This document shows, piece after piece, positions 27,452 through 35,391 of a stretch of DNA of 55,457 nucleotides. Each line of letters starts with the position of its first letter. Position 1 is the stretch's first letter. Below the pieces are notes generated by a model, which saw only the letters and a program-made list of their open reading frames with translations, ran no database searches and was not told the DNA's origin. The DNA comes from DATKCA01 sp035544675. Its GTDB lineage: Bacteria > Acidobacteriota > Thermoanaerobaculia > Gp7-AA8. The stretch covers positions 1-55,457 of the forward strand of contig DATKCA010000285.1 in assembly GCA_035544675.1 (NCBI GenBank), given 5' to 3'. Both the position numbers and the translations under genes were made by a program.

Positions 27452-27930
27452 CTGGCGATGCCGTGCTCGAGCTGGCCGATGAGGCGCTCAACTTCCTGCG
27501 CGCCCACGTCGGTCCGGATCATCTCCATCGGGGAGATCCCGCCGAATGCGAGCTGGGAGTCCTCGAGCCAGTGCGTCGCCGCGGCGGCGTCGCCATCGAA
27601 AAAGTGGAGCGTCCGCCCATACACCCGCGCCAGACGCACCAGCCGATCCGACTCCTCGGGGGAGAATCGGCCCGAAGCCTTCCGCCGGGTCAGCGTCCGC
27701 CGCGGGATCTGCAGGAGCTCGAGAAGGGTCTCGGTCGACAGGCCGCTATTCTTCTGCAGCCGCTCGAACGAGGAGAAGGGGAGGCCCTTGCCGATCTGCT
27801 CGATGATGCCGGGGAAATCGAAGCGCTTCATCCCCAGCAGGACGACGTAGGCGTGCGATCCGGGCATGCCGGAGCGGAGGAAGCCGCGGAACTTCTCGAC
27901 GTCGGAGCGGGGGGATGCCGATGTGCGCAT
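27448..27930 (-). CDS. Xre/MbcA/ParS-type antitoxin with C-terminal toxin-binding domain
   Basis: The protein has 160 residues. Residues about 60-105 fit the Xre-like helix-turn-helix (LQKNSGLSTETLLELLQIPRRTLTRRKASGRFSPEESDRL). The last part (HWLEDSQLAFGGISPMEMIRTDVGAQEVERLIGQLEHG) is the DUF2384 domain that caps the RES toxin. It is the first gene of the pair and would repress its own promoter. The pair is alone between typA and a lipoprotein gene. Confidence 0.9.
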   Translation of the reverse strand: MRTSASPRSDVEKFRGFLRSGMPGSHAYVVLLGMKRFDFPGIIEQIGKGLPFSSFERLQKNSGLSTETLLELLQIPRRTLTRRKASGRFSPEESDRLVRLARVYGRTLHFFDGDAAAATHWLEDSQLAFGGISPMEMIRTDVGAQEVERLIGQLEHGIAS

Positions 27931-27972
27931 CTGGCCATAATGTAGGCGCCAGATGGCGCATTGTCAAACGAA

Positions 27973-28524
27973 TCAGTACGAGACCCGGTGGTAGTACTTG
28001 AACGGTTTCCGCTCGCCCGCCTGCAGGATCGGGTAGAACTTGGCCTGCCGCAGCGCCGCCGCATTCTGGGCGGCCAGGGCCTCCGATCCGGTCGTGTTGG
28101 TGATGATGCGCGTGGCCACCACGTCGCCGTCGGTGTTCACGTCCGCCTCGATGTAGATCTCGCCGGTGGCCTGCAGGTTGGTGACCGCGCCGGGCGGCCT
28201 GATGAATCGCGCCACCGGATTGTCTGCCTGGAGTTGCGTTTCGGCCGCCGATCCGAGGTCCGCCGCGCGGACCCATCCGCTCGTGTCGCCGGTGCGGATC
28301 TCCACCCACTCACCCTGCCGCACCAGGATGCTCACCCCTTCGCCGCTCTGGTACTTCGTCACCACCGGCGCGGACTCGCTCGGCTGCGACCGCACGAGCA
28401 ACTCAGGAGCGGACACGTATGCCGTGGCGATCGGCAGCCGCGTGTCGGTCGGCTCCGGCAGCGGCTCCGGGCCGCATGCAACCGCCGCCGCGCCGGCCAG
28501 CAGCGCGATCCATAGTTGTTTCAT
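27973..28524 (-). CDS. SH3-domain lipoprotein with TonB-like C-terminus
   Basis: The protein has about 183 residues. It starts at ATG 28524, nine bases after AAGGAGC. It has a lipobox (AAAVACGPE). Residues about 38-90 form an SH3b-like domain (APELLVRSQPSESAPVV...GWVRAADLG), and the C-terminal 70 residues (ATGEIYIEADVNTDGDVVATRI... AALRQAKFYPIL) resemble a TonB C-terminal domain. SH3b domains bind peptidoglycan. The long frame that runs upstream is antisense to neighbours and is not coding. It may link the envelope to a TonB-like function; that is inferred. Confidence 0.8.
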   Translation of the reverse strand: MKQLWIALLAGAAAVACGPEPLPEPTDTRLPIATAYVSAPELLVRSQPSESAPVVTKYQSGEGVSILVRQGEWVEIRTGDTSGWVRAADLGSAAETQLQADNPVARFIRPPGAVTNLQATGEIYIEADVNTDGDVVATRIITNTTGSEALAAQNAAALRQAKFYPILQAGERKPFKYYHRVSY

Positions 28525-28540
28525 GATTGCTCCTTGCACG

Positions 28541-28630
28541 ACGGAAACCGGTAACCGGAAACCGGAAACCGGAAACCGGTAACCGGGGTGATTTTCCCGT
28601 GCCCGAGCCCGAGCCCGGCTTTTGACGTTC
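28541..28630. repeat. Heptamer CCGGNAA array followed by a GCCCGA hexamer array
   Basis: About six CCGGAAA/CCGGTAA-type units (28541-28588) are followed by GCCCGAGCCCGAGCCCGG and CTTTTGACG. The second part is the reverse complement of a segment at 24860-24905. The repeat is just upstream of the lipoprotein gene. Confidence 0.75.
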
Positions 28631-28658
28631 TCGTGCCCCGTCCCGGCGCTCCAATTCC

Positions 28659-29627
28659 TCACCCGAACACGTCCCGTCTCGTGAAGATCACGAATGCCGT
28701 GACGACCGCCCCCACCGCCCAGACCGCGAGCAGCCCGATGCAGAAGGTCATGGTCATGCCTTCGTACGGCGGCGCGGCGCCGCTGTAGTAGTCGGACAGC
28801 GGGATGGCGCTCACGAAGAAGTACTTCCCGGCGGTCCAGTCGGGACTGATCCGAGTGAGGATCGTCCCGCCGATCAGAGAGGCGAGCATCGTGCCGATCG
28901 ACGCCGCGCTCGACTTGAAGATCACCGAGAGCAGCAGCGAGACCGCCGCCACCGCCAGCAGCGCGTACCACTCCAGCCCGTATGCGATCAGCGCGTCTTT
29001 CCAGAGCGGAAGCTGGCGGATGCTCTCCAGCTTCACGACATCCCCGGTCATCTGGAAGCCGTTGAACATCGGCATGTCCCAGCCGCGGGCGGGGAGGAAG
29101 GGCACGGTCACGATCCACGCCATCGCCGCGCCCACGACGAGCGTGATTGTCGCGAACATCAGCAGCGTGATCAGTTTCGCCGTGAGGATCTTCCACCTGC
29201 GCACCGGGCGGGTCAGCAAGAGCTTGTCGGTGCCCTCCGCGTTCTCCGCCGACACGATGTCGCTGCCGATGACGGCCACCAGCAGGGGCAGCAGCCAACC
29301 GGCCGCGTTCGCAAAGACGCGCACCACGAGAGGCACCGTCGGCGCCTCCGGATTGATGTCGCGGTCGAGGTAGAACTGGAGGCGCTTGATCTCCGTCCGT
29401 GCCGACCGCACCCAGGCCTCGTTCGCGCGAGCGCGCCGCACCCAGTTCTCGTACCGGGCGATCCGCTCCTGCAGGTCGGCGCGCCAGTTCTGATCGCGCG
29501 ACCGGTTCAGCTTCTCCACCTGCGAATACGACACGATCGACAGGATCACGAAGAGGATCCCGACCACGACCATGAACCGCCGCCGCCGGAGGATCTTGAG
29601 CGTCTCGTTCTGCACCAGGTTGATCAA
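28659..29627 (-). CDS. ABC-2 type transporter permease
   Basis: The protein has about 322 residues. The first membrane helix (FMVVVGILFVILSIVSYS) is followed by a long extracytoplasmic helical loop and then five more helices (for example FANAAGWLLPLLVAVIGSDIV and WYALLAVAAVSLLLSVIF). This is the ABC-2 permease layout. The frame starts at a TTG overlapping the ATPase stop (TTGA), with GGGGAG eight bases upstream. It makes an exporter with the ATPase, the substrate being unknown. The 3' end lies near a repeat cluster. Confidence 0.9.
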   Translation of the reverse strand: MINLVQNETLKILRRRRFMVVVGILFVILSIVSYSQVEKLNRSRDQNWRADLQERIARYENWVRRARANEAWVRSARTEIKRLQFYLDRDINPEAPTVPLVVRVFANAAGWLLPLLVAVIGSDIVSAENAEGTDKLLLTRPVRRWKILTAKLITLLMFATITLVVGAAMAWIVTVPFLPARGWDMPMFNGFQMTGDVVKLESIRQLPLWKDALIAYGLEWYALLAVAAVSLLLSVIFKSSAASIGTMLASLIGGTILTRISPDWTAGKYFFVSAIPLSDYYSGAAPPYEGMTMTFCIGLLAVWAVGAVVTAFVIFTRRDVFG

Positions 29628-30532
29628 TCGACTGTCTCCCCGCCGGTGGCTTCGAGGAACATCTCCTCGAGGGTGTGGACGCGTTGCCGCGCATGGAACA
29701 CGTCGATTCCCTGGCCCGTCAGCGCGGCCAGGATCGGCGGCGTATCGGCCTCCTCGACCAGCGCGAAGACGCGGTCGTGATCGGCCGTTGCCGCCACCCC
29801 GAGCGCGCGCAGCACATCGACCGCCCGCCCTACGTCGCCGACCTTGAACTCCATCGAGCGCTGGCTGGAGATGAGATCGCGCACCGGCCCTTCCCGAAGG
29901 ATCTTTCCTTTGTGAATGATGGCCACTCGATCGGCCATCAGCTCGATCTCCGCCAGCAGATGGCTCGACACGAACACGGCCAGCCCCTGCTCCTCGGCCA
30001 GATGGCGGAGCAGCTCGCGGATCTCGCGGATGCCGGCCGGGTCGAGGCCGTTGGCCGGCTCGTCGAGGATGAGCAGGCGCGGCTTGCCGAGCATGGCCTG
30101 GGCGATGCCGAGGCGCTGGCGCATGCCGAGGGAGTAGGTACCGACGCGTTGCTCGAGGCGATGGTCCATGTTGACCAGCGCGGCCACGCGCTCGATCTCG
30201 CCGTTGCCCACGCCGAGCATCCTGGCGAAGTGCTCGAGGTTCTCGCGGCCCGTCATGAAGCGGTACAGGTCGGGGTTCTCCACGATGCAGCCGATGCAGC
30301 GCATGGCCTTCTCGAATTCGCGGCGGACGTCGTAGCCGAAGATCTCGACCGATCCGGAAGTCGGCTTGATGAGGCCGACCAGCATGCGGATCGTCGTGGT
30401 CTTTCCCGCGCCGTTGGGACCGAGGAATCCGTAGACCTCGCCCTCGTGGACCTGGAAGGATGCCGAGTCGACGATCGTCTTCTTCCCGATGACTTTCGTC
30501 AGATTTTCTGCGGAGAGCGCGATGTCGGGCAT
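29624..30532 (-). CDS. ABC transporter ATPase (ABC-2 exporter)
   Basis: The protein has 302 residues. Walker A is GPNGAGKTT (residues 38-46), the signature is YSLGMRQRLGIAQAML and Walker B is LLILDEPANGLDP; HLL is in SSHLLAEIE. The C-terminal region (EADTPPILAALTGQGIDVFHARQ) is the usual DUF4162-like end of this group. With the overlapping permease gene it forms an ABC-2 exporter or drug/envelope-type efflux unit. The start at 30532 (MPDIALSAEN) removes a basic stretch from the longer frame; an alternative start upstream exists. Confidence 0.93.
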   Translation of the reverse strand: MPDIALSAENLTKVIGKKTIVDSASFQVHEGEVYGFLGPNGAGKTTTIRMLVGLIKPTSGSVEIFGYDVRREFEKAMRCIGCIVENPDLYRFMTGRENLEHFARMLGVGNGEIERVAALVNMDHRLEQRVGTYSLGMRQRLGIAQAMLGKPRLLILDEPANGLDPAGIREIRELLRHLAEEQGLAVFVSSHLLAEIELMADRVAIIHKGKILREGPVRDLISSQRSMEFKVGDVGRAVDVLRALGVAATADHDRVFALVEEADTPPILAALTGQGIDVFHARQRVHTLEEMFLEATGGETVD

Positions 30533-30563
30533 GTTCGTGATGGCGCCCGGGTTTCTCCGGGCG

Positions 30564-31325
30564 ATGCGACGCTTCCTCTTCTGGCACCTGCCGCTGATCG
30601 CGGCCATTGCGGCCGGGCTGACGTTCGGCGCGGGATTCTACTCGTTCCTTCGTGGTGAGACAGGAACACCGGTCGATCTCATTCCGGCCGGGAGTGCCGC
30701 CGCGGTAACACCTCCGCAACAGCTGGTCAGTCCGATCATCCTCGGCGACTCCCTGGCGCGCGGCGCAGGGGACGCCACCGGCCTGGGCATCGGCGGCCGC
30801 CTCGACGCGGAGCTCAAGCGCCGCAACCTCCAGGCGAAGAAGACCACGAACATCGCCGTCAACGGAACCCGGACGGCCGACCTGGTCCGCCAGCTCGACA
30901 GCGCCAACGTCCGCCGGCTCCTCGGCGAGTCGAATGTGATCATCGTTTCCATCGGCGGCAACGACCTGTGGGGCGGCACGGACTGGCGCAACGCCCCGCC
31001 CGACGACCCGGAGATGGTGATGGACGGGGTGCTGGAGCGCGTCGGCAGGGCCATCGAGCTCATCCGCGATGCAAGCCCGCAGGCGCGGATTTACTTCATC
31101 GGCCTCTACAACCCGTTCGCATCCTCGCCGTCGGGCCCGCAGCTCTCTTCACTCGTGGCCCGCTGGAATGCGAAACTGATGGAGCGGCTGTCGGCGGACA
31201 GCAACGTCACCGTCGTGCAGACCGCGGACATTTTCGCGCATCGGGACCGGCTGTCGCTGGACAGATTCCATCCTGGTGACGAAGGTTACGCGCTGATCGC
31301 GAGACGTATCGCAGACTCGATCTAG
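30564..31325 (+). CDS. Secreted SGNH/GDSL hydrolase
   Basis: The protein has 253 residues. It starts MRRFLFWHLPLIAAIAAG, a signal anchor or signal peptide. SGNH blocks are LGDSLARGAG (nucleophile Ser), NGTRTADL, SIGGNDLWGG (Asn) and LDRFHPGDEGY (Asp/His). This is the lipolytic or deacetylase type. The gene ends two bases before the start of the next large secreted protein gene, so the two are likely co-expressed. The start at 30564 was chosen for the signal sequence; 30540 is also possible. Confidence 0.85.
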   Translation: MRRFLFWHLPLIAAIAAGLTFGAGFYSFLRGETGTPVDLIPAGSAAAVTPPQQLVSPIILGDSLARGAGDATGLGIGGRLDAELKRRNLQAKKTTNIAVNGTRTADLVRQLDSANVRRLLGESNVIIVSIGGNDLWGGTDWRNAPPDDPEMVMDGVLERVGRAIELIRDASPQARIYFIGLYNPFASSPSGPQLSSLVARWNAKLMERLSADSNVTVVQTADIFAHRDRLSLDRFHPGDEGYALIARRIADSI

Positions 31326-31327
31326 AC

Positions 31328-32929
31328 ATGCTGGGAGCGACACTGATTTTTGCCGGCCTCGTGTGCGCCTCGGGAATGGGGGCGTGCAAGACCGCCGATC
31401 TGGCCATCTCCGCGACGCCGGAGCAGTTCAGCGTCGAATCCGGCGGGCGGGCGGCCATGACCGTGACGGTCGAGAACCGCGGCGGCGATGCCGTGGCCGG
31501 AACGATCTCTCTCTACAACCCGGGGTTCTTCGTCACCGGTCGCGTGGTCTCCGCGTCCGGCAGTGGGCTGACCTGCCCGGCGGCGACGATCAACGACGGC
31601 GGGTTGAGCTGCTCGTTCACGGGGCTGGTGGCCGGGACGAGCCGCACTCTCGAGCTGGAGCTGGCAGCGCCGGTGAGCGTGTCGAGCGCAGTGCAGGCGG
31701 AGATCTTCACTTCAGTGCGCGTGGCCGAGGATTCCGCGGACCCGAATCAGGACAACAACAGCGTGATGGTCAAGGCGAACGTGACGCCGAGCAGCCGGCT
31801 GATCGACATCGCCGTGACGGTGCCGCCTCAGCCTCGCGCGTTTCGCGAAGACGACCCGGTGACGCTGCTCGTCGACGTGGCCAATCGCGGCGCCGCCGAC
31901 GCATCGGGCGTTTTCGTCCAGACCAATATCGCGTCGTCTTCCTCCGCGGCCATCCGCCTGCTGGGCGTGGCCGGCGGGAACTGGAGCTGCGTGGTTTCCG
32001 GACGCACCATCTTCTGCGCCGGCGGCGCTTTACGTGCGGGCGCGACCGCGCGCATGGAGTTGACCATCGGTCCGCGGGAGGGTGCGGGCGAGCTTCTATG
32101 GTGGGTCCGGTCGCTGGCCGACGAGCCGCACCGCGACACGAACTTCACGAACAACATCGTCAGCTACGGCGTGTCGATCGGCTCGGCGGAGAATTACGAG
32201 AGGATCCTCGTGCCGCTGATCGTCTCGGCCGCGCCCGGCGCGTTCGGGTCGATCTGGCAGACCGAGTTGCGCGTGTTCGCGGACAGCGATGCCGACGTGA
32301 GGCTCTTCCCGCAGTTCTATCAGTGCCCCATCAAGTGCAATCCGGCACCGGCGTTCGGCTTCCCGCTGCCGAAGCGAGGGATGCAGTACGTCACACCCGA
32401 GGTCGGAACGAGCGCCGCTGTGCAGGGCGCGCTGCTGTACACGCGTCGGGGGCATGGAGAGCTGCTGCACATGAACCTCGTGGTGCGCGATCTGTCGCGC
32501 CAGGCCACGTCGGCGGGCACCGAGATCCCTCTCGTCCGCGAGTCGGACCTGCTCACCGGGTCGCTGCATCTCATGAACATCCGCCTCGACTCGAGGTTCC
32601 GTCACTCGCTGCGGATCTACGACGCCGATGCCCGCGAGGGGGCGGAGGTGAAGGTCCGCCTCCTCGACACGACGTTCGGGCAGGTTTTGTCGGAAGTGAC
32701 GGCGCGGTTCAACGTGGATCGGTCCGTCTCGGCCGGTCCGTTCGTCGAGCTGCCTGCGCGCCCCGGCTACGTCGAGATCGGCGGGCTCACGGACAACCTG
32801 CCGGAGCTGCCGAGCGTGCGCGAGCTGCGCGTGGAGATCGAGCCGCTCACGCCCGACCTGCGTTACTGGGCATTCATCAGCACGACGAACAACGAGACGC
32901 AGCAGGTCACGCTGATCACGCCGCAGTAG
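31328..32929 (+). CDS. Large secreted protein with CARDB/DUF11-like repeats and a PGAFGS-W domain
   Basis: The protein has 533 residues. It has a signal peptide-like start (MLGATLIFAGLVCASGMGACKTAD, possibly a lipobox-like GAC). Two Ig-like repeats (about residues 24-150 and 155-285) have the DUF11/CARDB pattern VTVENRGGDAVAGTISL and VDVANRGAADASGVFV, each ending with DPNQDNNSV or DTNFTNNIV. A third region (about 290-533) starts ILVPLIVSAAPGAFGSIWQTEL, related in shape to the secreted protein at 46646. It is likely to be an exported surface or adhesin protein. It follows the SGNH hydrolase with a 2-bp gap, which suggests that the two act together on the cell surface. Confidence 0.8.
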   Translation: MLGATLIFAGLVCASGMGACKTADLAISATPEQFSVESGGRAAMTVTVENRGGDAVAGTISLYNPGFFVTGRVVSASGSGLTCPAATINDGGLSCSFTGLVAGTSRTLELELAAPVSVSSAVQAEIFTSVRVAEDSADPNQDNNSVMVKANVTPSSRLIDIAVTVPPQPRAFREDDPVTLLVDVANRGAADASGVFVQTNIASSSSAAIRLLGVAGGNWSCVVSGRTIFCAGGALRAGATARMELTIGPREGAGELLWWVRSLADEPHRDTNFTNNIVSYGVSIGSAENYERILVPLIVSAAPGAFGSIWQTELRVFADSDADVRLFPQFYQCPIKCNPAPAFGFPLPKRGMQYVTPEVGTSAAVQGALLYTRRGHGELLHMNLVVRDLSRQATSAGTEIPLVRESDLLTGSLHLMNIRLDSRFRHSLRIYDADAREGAEVKVRLLDTTFGQVLSEVTARFNVDRSVSAGPFVELPARPGYVEIGGLTDNLPELPSVRELRVEIEPLTPDLRYWAFISTTNNETQQVTLITPQ

Positions 32930-32947
32930 GGCCGCGGGAAAAACGTC

Positions 32948-32972
32948 GGGGCGCCGGCGTCCTCACCGGCGC
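32948..32972. repeat. GGGGCGCCGGCGTCCTCACCGG stem-loop
   Basis: A GCGCCGG...CCGGCGC stem is separated by CGTCCTCA. It is the same short type as the element at about 9217 and lies directly after the large secreted protein gene. Confidence 0.65.
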
Positions 32973-33007
32973 ATGCATGACCCATTTCGCTGCTTCGCCA
33001 GTGGCGT

Positions 33008-33469
33008 CTACTCCGAGCACATGCTGCCGATGTAATCGCCGCTGGTCGTCGCCGCGTCCGGATCGAACTCGCCCCGCAGCCGGATCTGGCTGCGCGGGCC
33101 GAATGTGATCAGCGATGCGAACCCGCCCTGTCCGCCGATCATCGGCAGATCGATGCTGCCGGTATCGGTGCCGGTGATCTGGCTTCCATTTTTCAGAAAC
33201 ACCACACTTCTGCCGGTGAAGAAGAGGACCGAGGCAGGACCGCCGAGCGTGGCGGAAGAAACGCTGCCGGTCATGACGAACTGGTAGTTGCCCTGAATGC
33301 CGCCCCACACCCGTCCCGACGTGCAGAACGCGCTCGGATCAGACGGACAGTGGCCCTGGCCGGGAAACACCAGCGTCGCCTCGAAATGCCCGACGACAGG
33401 CTTGCAGCTCGCGTCGACCGAAGCTGCGCCGACCAGCAGCACGAGGATGCACGCAGCGAGAACCTTCAT
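33008..33469 (-). CDS. Small secreted protein of unknown function
   Basis: The protein has 153 residues. An ATG at 33469 lies after GGAGGAG and gives a clear signal peptide (MKVLAACILVLLVGAASVDASC). The mature part (HFEATLVFPGQGHCPSDPSAFCTSGRVWGGIQGNYQFVMTGSV) is Gly- and Ser-rich with four Cys residues. Beta-strand patterns suggest a small secreted beta-sandwich. No family is recognised. The upstream long frame is non-coding. Confidence 0.75.
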   Translation of the reverse strand: MKVLAACILVLLVGAASVDASCKPVVGHFEATLVFPGQGHCPSDPSAFCTSGRVWGGIQGNYQFVMTGSVSSATLGGPASVLFFTGRSVVFLKNGSQITGTDTGSIDLPMIGGQGGFASLITFGPRSQIRLRGEFDPDAATTSGDYIGSMCSE

Positions 33470-33558
33470 GATCTCCTCCTGATCGTTCTTAGGTGTACGC
33501 ACGAATATAGGTTCGAGCAGCGGCAGGGGCAACACGGGTTGGCCGGGACGAAGACCGA

Positions 33559-34134
33559 TCAGTCCGGCGATCTCCGTTTCGCGACGCCGTGGACGTGGTG
33601 GGTGTTGTGGTAGAGCGTGAAGAAGAGCATCTCGCGCACGGTGAGCGAGCCGAGACCGGGGTGGGGGAGGCGGAGTCTGTTGAGTGCGCGCTCGGACCAC
33701 TTCCGCGCGCCCGACTCCAGCGTGGTGAGAGTGACGGACCAGTTGTCCAGGATGCGGGCGCGCTCGTCGGCGGTCTGTTGCGGAGTGGCCAGCGGGCTCG
33801 GTGTGAAACTGCCCGCCCGCAGGCCCGCATCGAGGGCCTCCTTGTAGGTGGCGCGGAGGGCGGAGTAGCTGCGCGAGGCGCGGGTGGTGAAGCCGAACCG
33901 GAGCAGCAGAACGAGTCGAGGCATGTCCAGGGCGCGGGCCACGGCGCGGTTGGATTTGATGAGGTGACGGACGTGGTCAGCGGGCGACCAGGCGCCGTCC
34001 ATCGATTCGAAGAAGCGATCGGCCGGGACTGCCTGCCAGAACAGAGAGCCCCACTCGCGCACGGCGGAGAAGTCGCGGGCCAGGTCCGCTGCGGTGAACG
34101 GCTCGGAGACAGGGGCGGGAGGGAGGGTGCTCAT
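33559..34134 (-). CDS. DinB-like helical bundle protein
   Basis: The protein has 191 residues. The DinB-like pattern is present: WSPADHVRHLIKSNRAVA near residues 48-65 and LYHNTHHVHGVAKR near the C-terminus, in which the His residues form the usual metal site. DinB-like proteins are four-helix bundles with roles in thiol-dependent transferase reactions; the substrate is unknown. The gene stands apart from neighbours, and the start at 34134 is an ATG with little evidence of a ribosome binding site. Confidence 0.85.
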   Translation of the reverse strand: MSTLPPAPVSEPFTAADLARDFSAVREWGSLFWQAVPADRFFESMDGAWSPADHVRHLIKSNRAVARALDMPRLVLLLRFGFTTRASRSYSALRATYKEALDAGLRAGSFTPSPLATPQQTADERARILDNWSVTLTTLESGARKWSERALNRLRLPHPGLGSLTVREMLFFTLYHNTHHVHGVAKRRSPD

Positions 34135-34201
34135 GTGTGGGGCTATCCGCCTACCGTATCACGGGGCTCCGGCGGGTTGCGCTCGGCGCGCGGCCCGTTC
34201 C

Positions 34202-34975
34202 TCAGCCGGGCGCTGCGCAGGACTTGAAATAGATCTGGAAGATGATCTCGCCGTTCTGACAATCCCAGCTCCGGTACGTGAAGTTCGGCAGGGGAAACTT
34301 CGCGCAGTTGCCGGGACACACGATCGCGTTGTGCCGCTGCAGCGCAAGCGCGAACGCCCTCTGCGAGGCCGCCGTATAGTCTCCGGCCGGGCACGCCGCC
34401 GCCTCGCGGTACTCGTAGCGCAGAAGCTCCCCGCACGCGACGGGATTCGGGTTCTGCCCCTCGTCGAGCTTCTTCTCCGGATTCCACGGCGGCGCGAGAA
34501 AGTCCGCCACCTGACTGATCGGACCGATCGGTCCCGTCTGCGGGATCGGTACGCTGGTCGGCTGCGGAATCGGCACCGCGGAGCATTCGACGCCGAGCTC
34601 CACACGCACCCGCGCCCGCGTGTTGTTCTGCTCACACGTCGCCAGGATGGCGTTGATCCACTCCACCGGGATGTTGCACCGCGGCGGACATTGGGGCCGC
34701 ACGCCCGCGCGCTGCGCGAGCGCCTGGTCGAGCAGCGGCTTGAAGTTGAACGTCTGATTGCAGGTGACGCCGTCCTCGATGACGCCCAGCTCGAACTTGT
34801 GTTTGCGACACAGCGGATCGCCGCCGGGAGGCACCGGCGTCGCCGGCAGCGAACGCCACCAGTGACGCGGCGGCTCGGGCCGATCGCCTCCGAAGTCGCC
34901 GGGTTGGGTGTAGTCGGGGGCTGAGGGGGTCTGGCACTGCAGAATCAGGAGGAGGGCGATCCAGCCAACGCGCAT
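34202..34975 (-). CDS. Cys-rich putative lipoprotein of unknown function
   Basis: The protein has 257 residues. The start at 34975 follows AGGAGC. A short signal sequence with a lipobox-like LLILQC (residues 9-14) suggests that it is a lipoprotein. The mature part holds about ten Cys residues (CRKHKF, CNQTF, CPPRC, CEQNN, CSAVP, CGELL, ACPAG, CPGNC, CQNGE, SCAAPG). A Pro-rich linker (PIPQPTSVPIPQTGPIG) joins two Cys-rich regions. Disulfides would stabilise an exported protein. No family is recognised. Confidence 0.7.
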   Translation of the reverse strand: MRVGWIALLLILQCQTPSAPDYTQPGDFGGDRPEPPRHWWRSLPATPVPPGGDPLCRKHKFELGVIEDGVTCNQTFNFKPLLDQALAQRAGVRPQCPPRCNIPVEWINAILATCEQNNTRARVRVELGVECSAVPIPQPTSVPIPQTGPIGPISQVADFLAPPWNPEKKLDEGQNPNPVACGELLRYEYREAAACPAGDYTAASQRAFALALQRHNAIVCPGNCAKFPLPNFTYRSWDCQNGEIIFQIYFKSCAAPG

Positions 34976-35047
34976 GACGTGCTCCTGATGAGGTGGAACG
35001 CGGGAGGGGTGGATCCCTACCTGTCGCTCGAGGCACGAAGGAACCAA

Positions 35048-35072
35048 CGCCTAAGGCCTAAGGCCCAAGGCC
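35048..35072. repeat. Short CCTAAGG heptamer array
   Basis: Three or four 7-bp units CCTAAGG, CCTAAGG, CCCAAGG and CCTGGCA stand in a row upstream of the small Cys-rich gene. Confidence 0.7.
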
Positions 35073-35106
35073 TGGCATTATGCTGGCGGGTGGAGGTTGA
35101 ACAGCA

Positions 35107-35319
35107 ATGCAACTGGCGAAGGACTGCTGCGCCTGCGGACATGTGATGGATCACCACGACGGAGGCCGCGGCGGCCCGTGCAACAACTGCGCGTGCGCGG
35201 CAGGGCAGGCACCGTCGGCATTCGAAGTCGGAGTCATCCACTCGCTGCACGAGGTCACCGTGTCGCTCATGCGGCTGATCAAAGAGGTGAACGCCGCGCG
35301 CGGCGGGACTGGGGGGTAG
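35107..35319 (+). CDS. Small Cys/His-rich protein, possibly metal-binding
   Basis: The protein has 70 residues. The first 33 have CCACGHVMDHH and CNNCACAAG, a CxCx(n)CxxCxC layout with nearby His residues, like a small zinc ribbon. The rest (FEVGVIHSLHEVTVSLMRLIKEVNAA) is a helix. A GGAGG ribosome binding site is ten bases upstream. It is flanked by heptamer repeats on both sides, and no partner gene is apparent. Function is unknown. Confidence 0.65.
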   Translation: MQLAKDCCACGHVMDHHDGGRGGPCNNCACAAGQAPSAFEVGVIHSLHEVTVSLMRLIKEVNAARGGTGG

Positions 35320-35321
35320 GA

Positions 35322-35391
35322 GTGGAGCGCCGCCGACACGGCGGCGCCCCCTAACGCCTAACGCCTAAGGCCTAACGCCTAACGCCTAAGC
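35322..35391. repeat. GTGGAGCGCC repeat followed by a CCTAACG heptamer array
   Basis: GTGGAGCGCCGCCGAC with GGCGGCGCCCC (35322-35350) is followed by CCTAACG, CCTAACG, CCTAAGG, CCTAACG, CCTAACG and CCTAAGC (about 35350-35391). The array runs into the end of the M16 gene, and its last unit supplies the TAG stop codon at 35386-35388. Confidence 0.85.
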
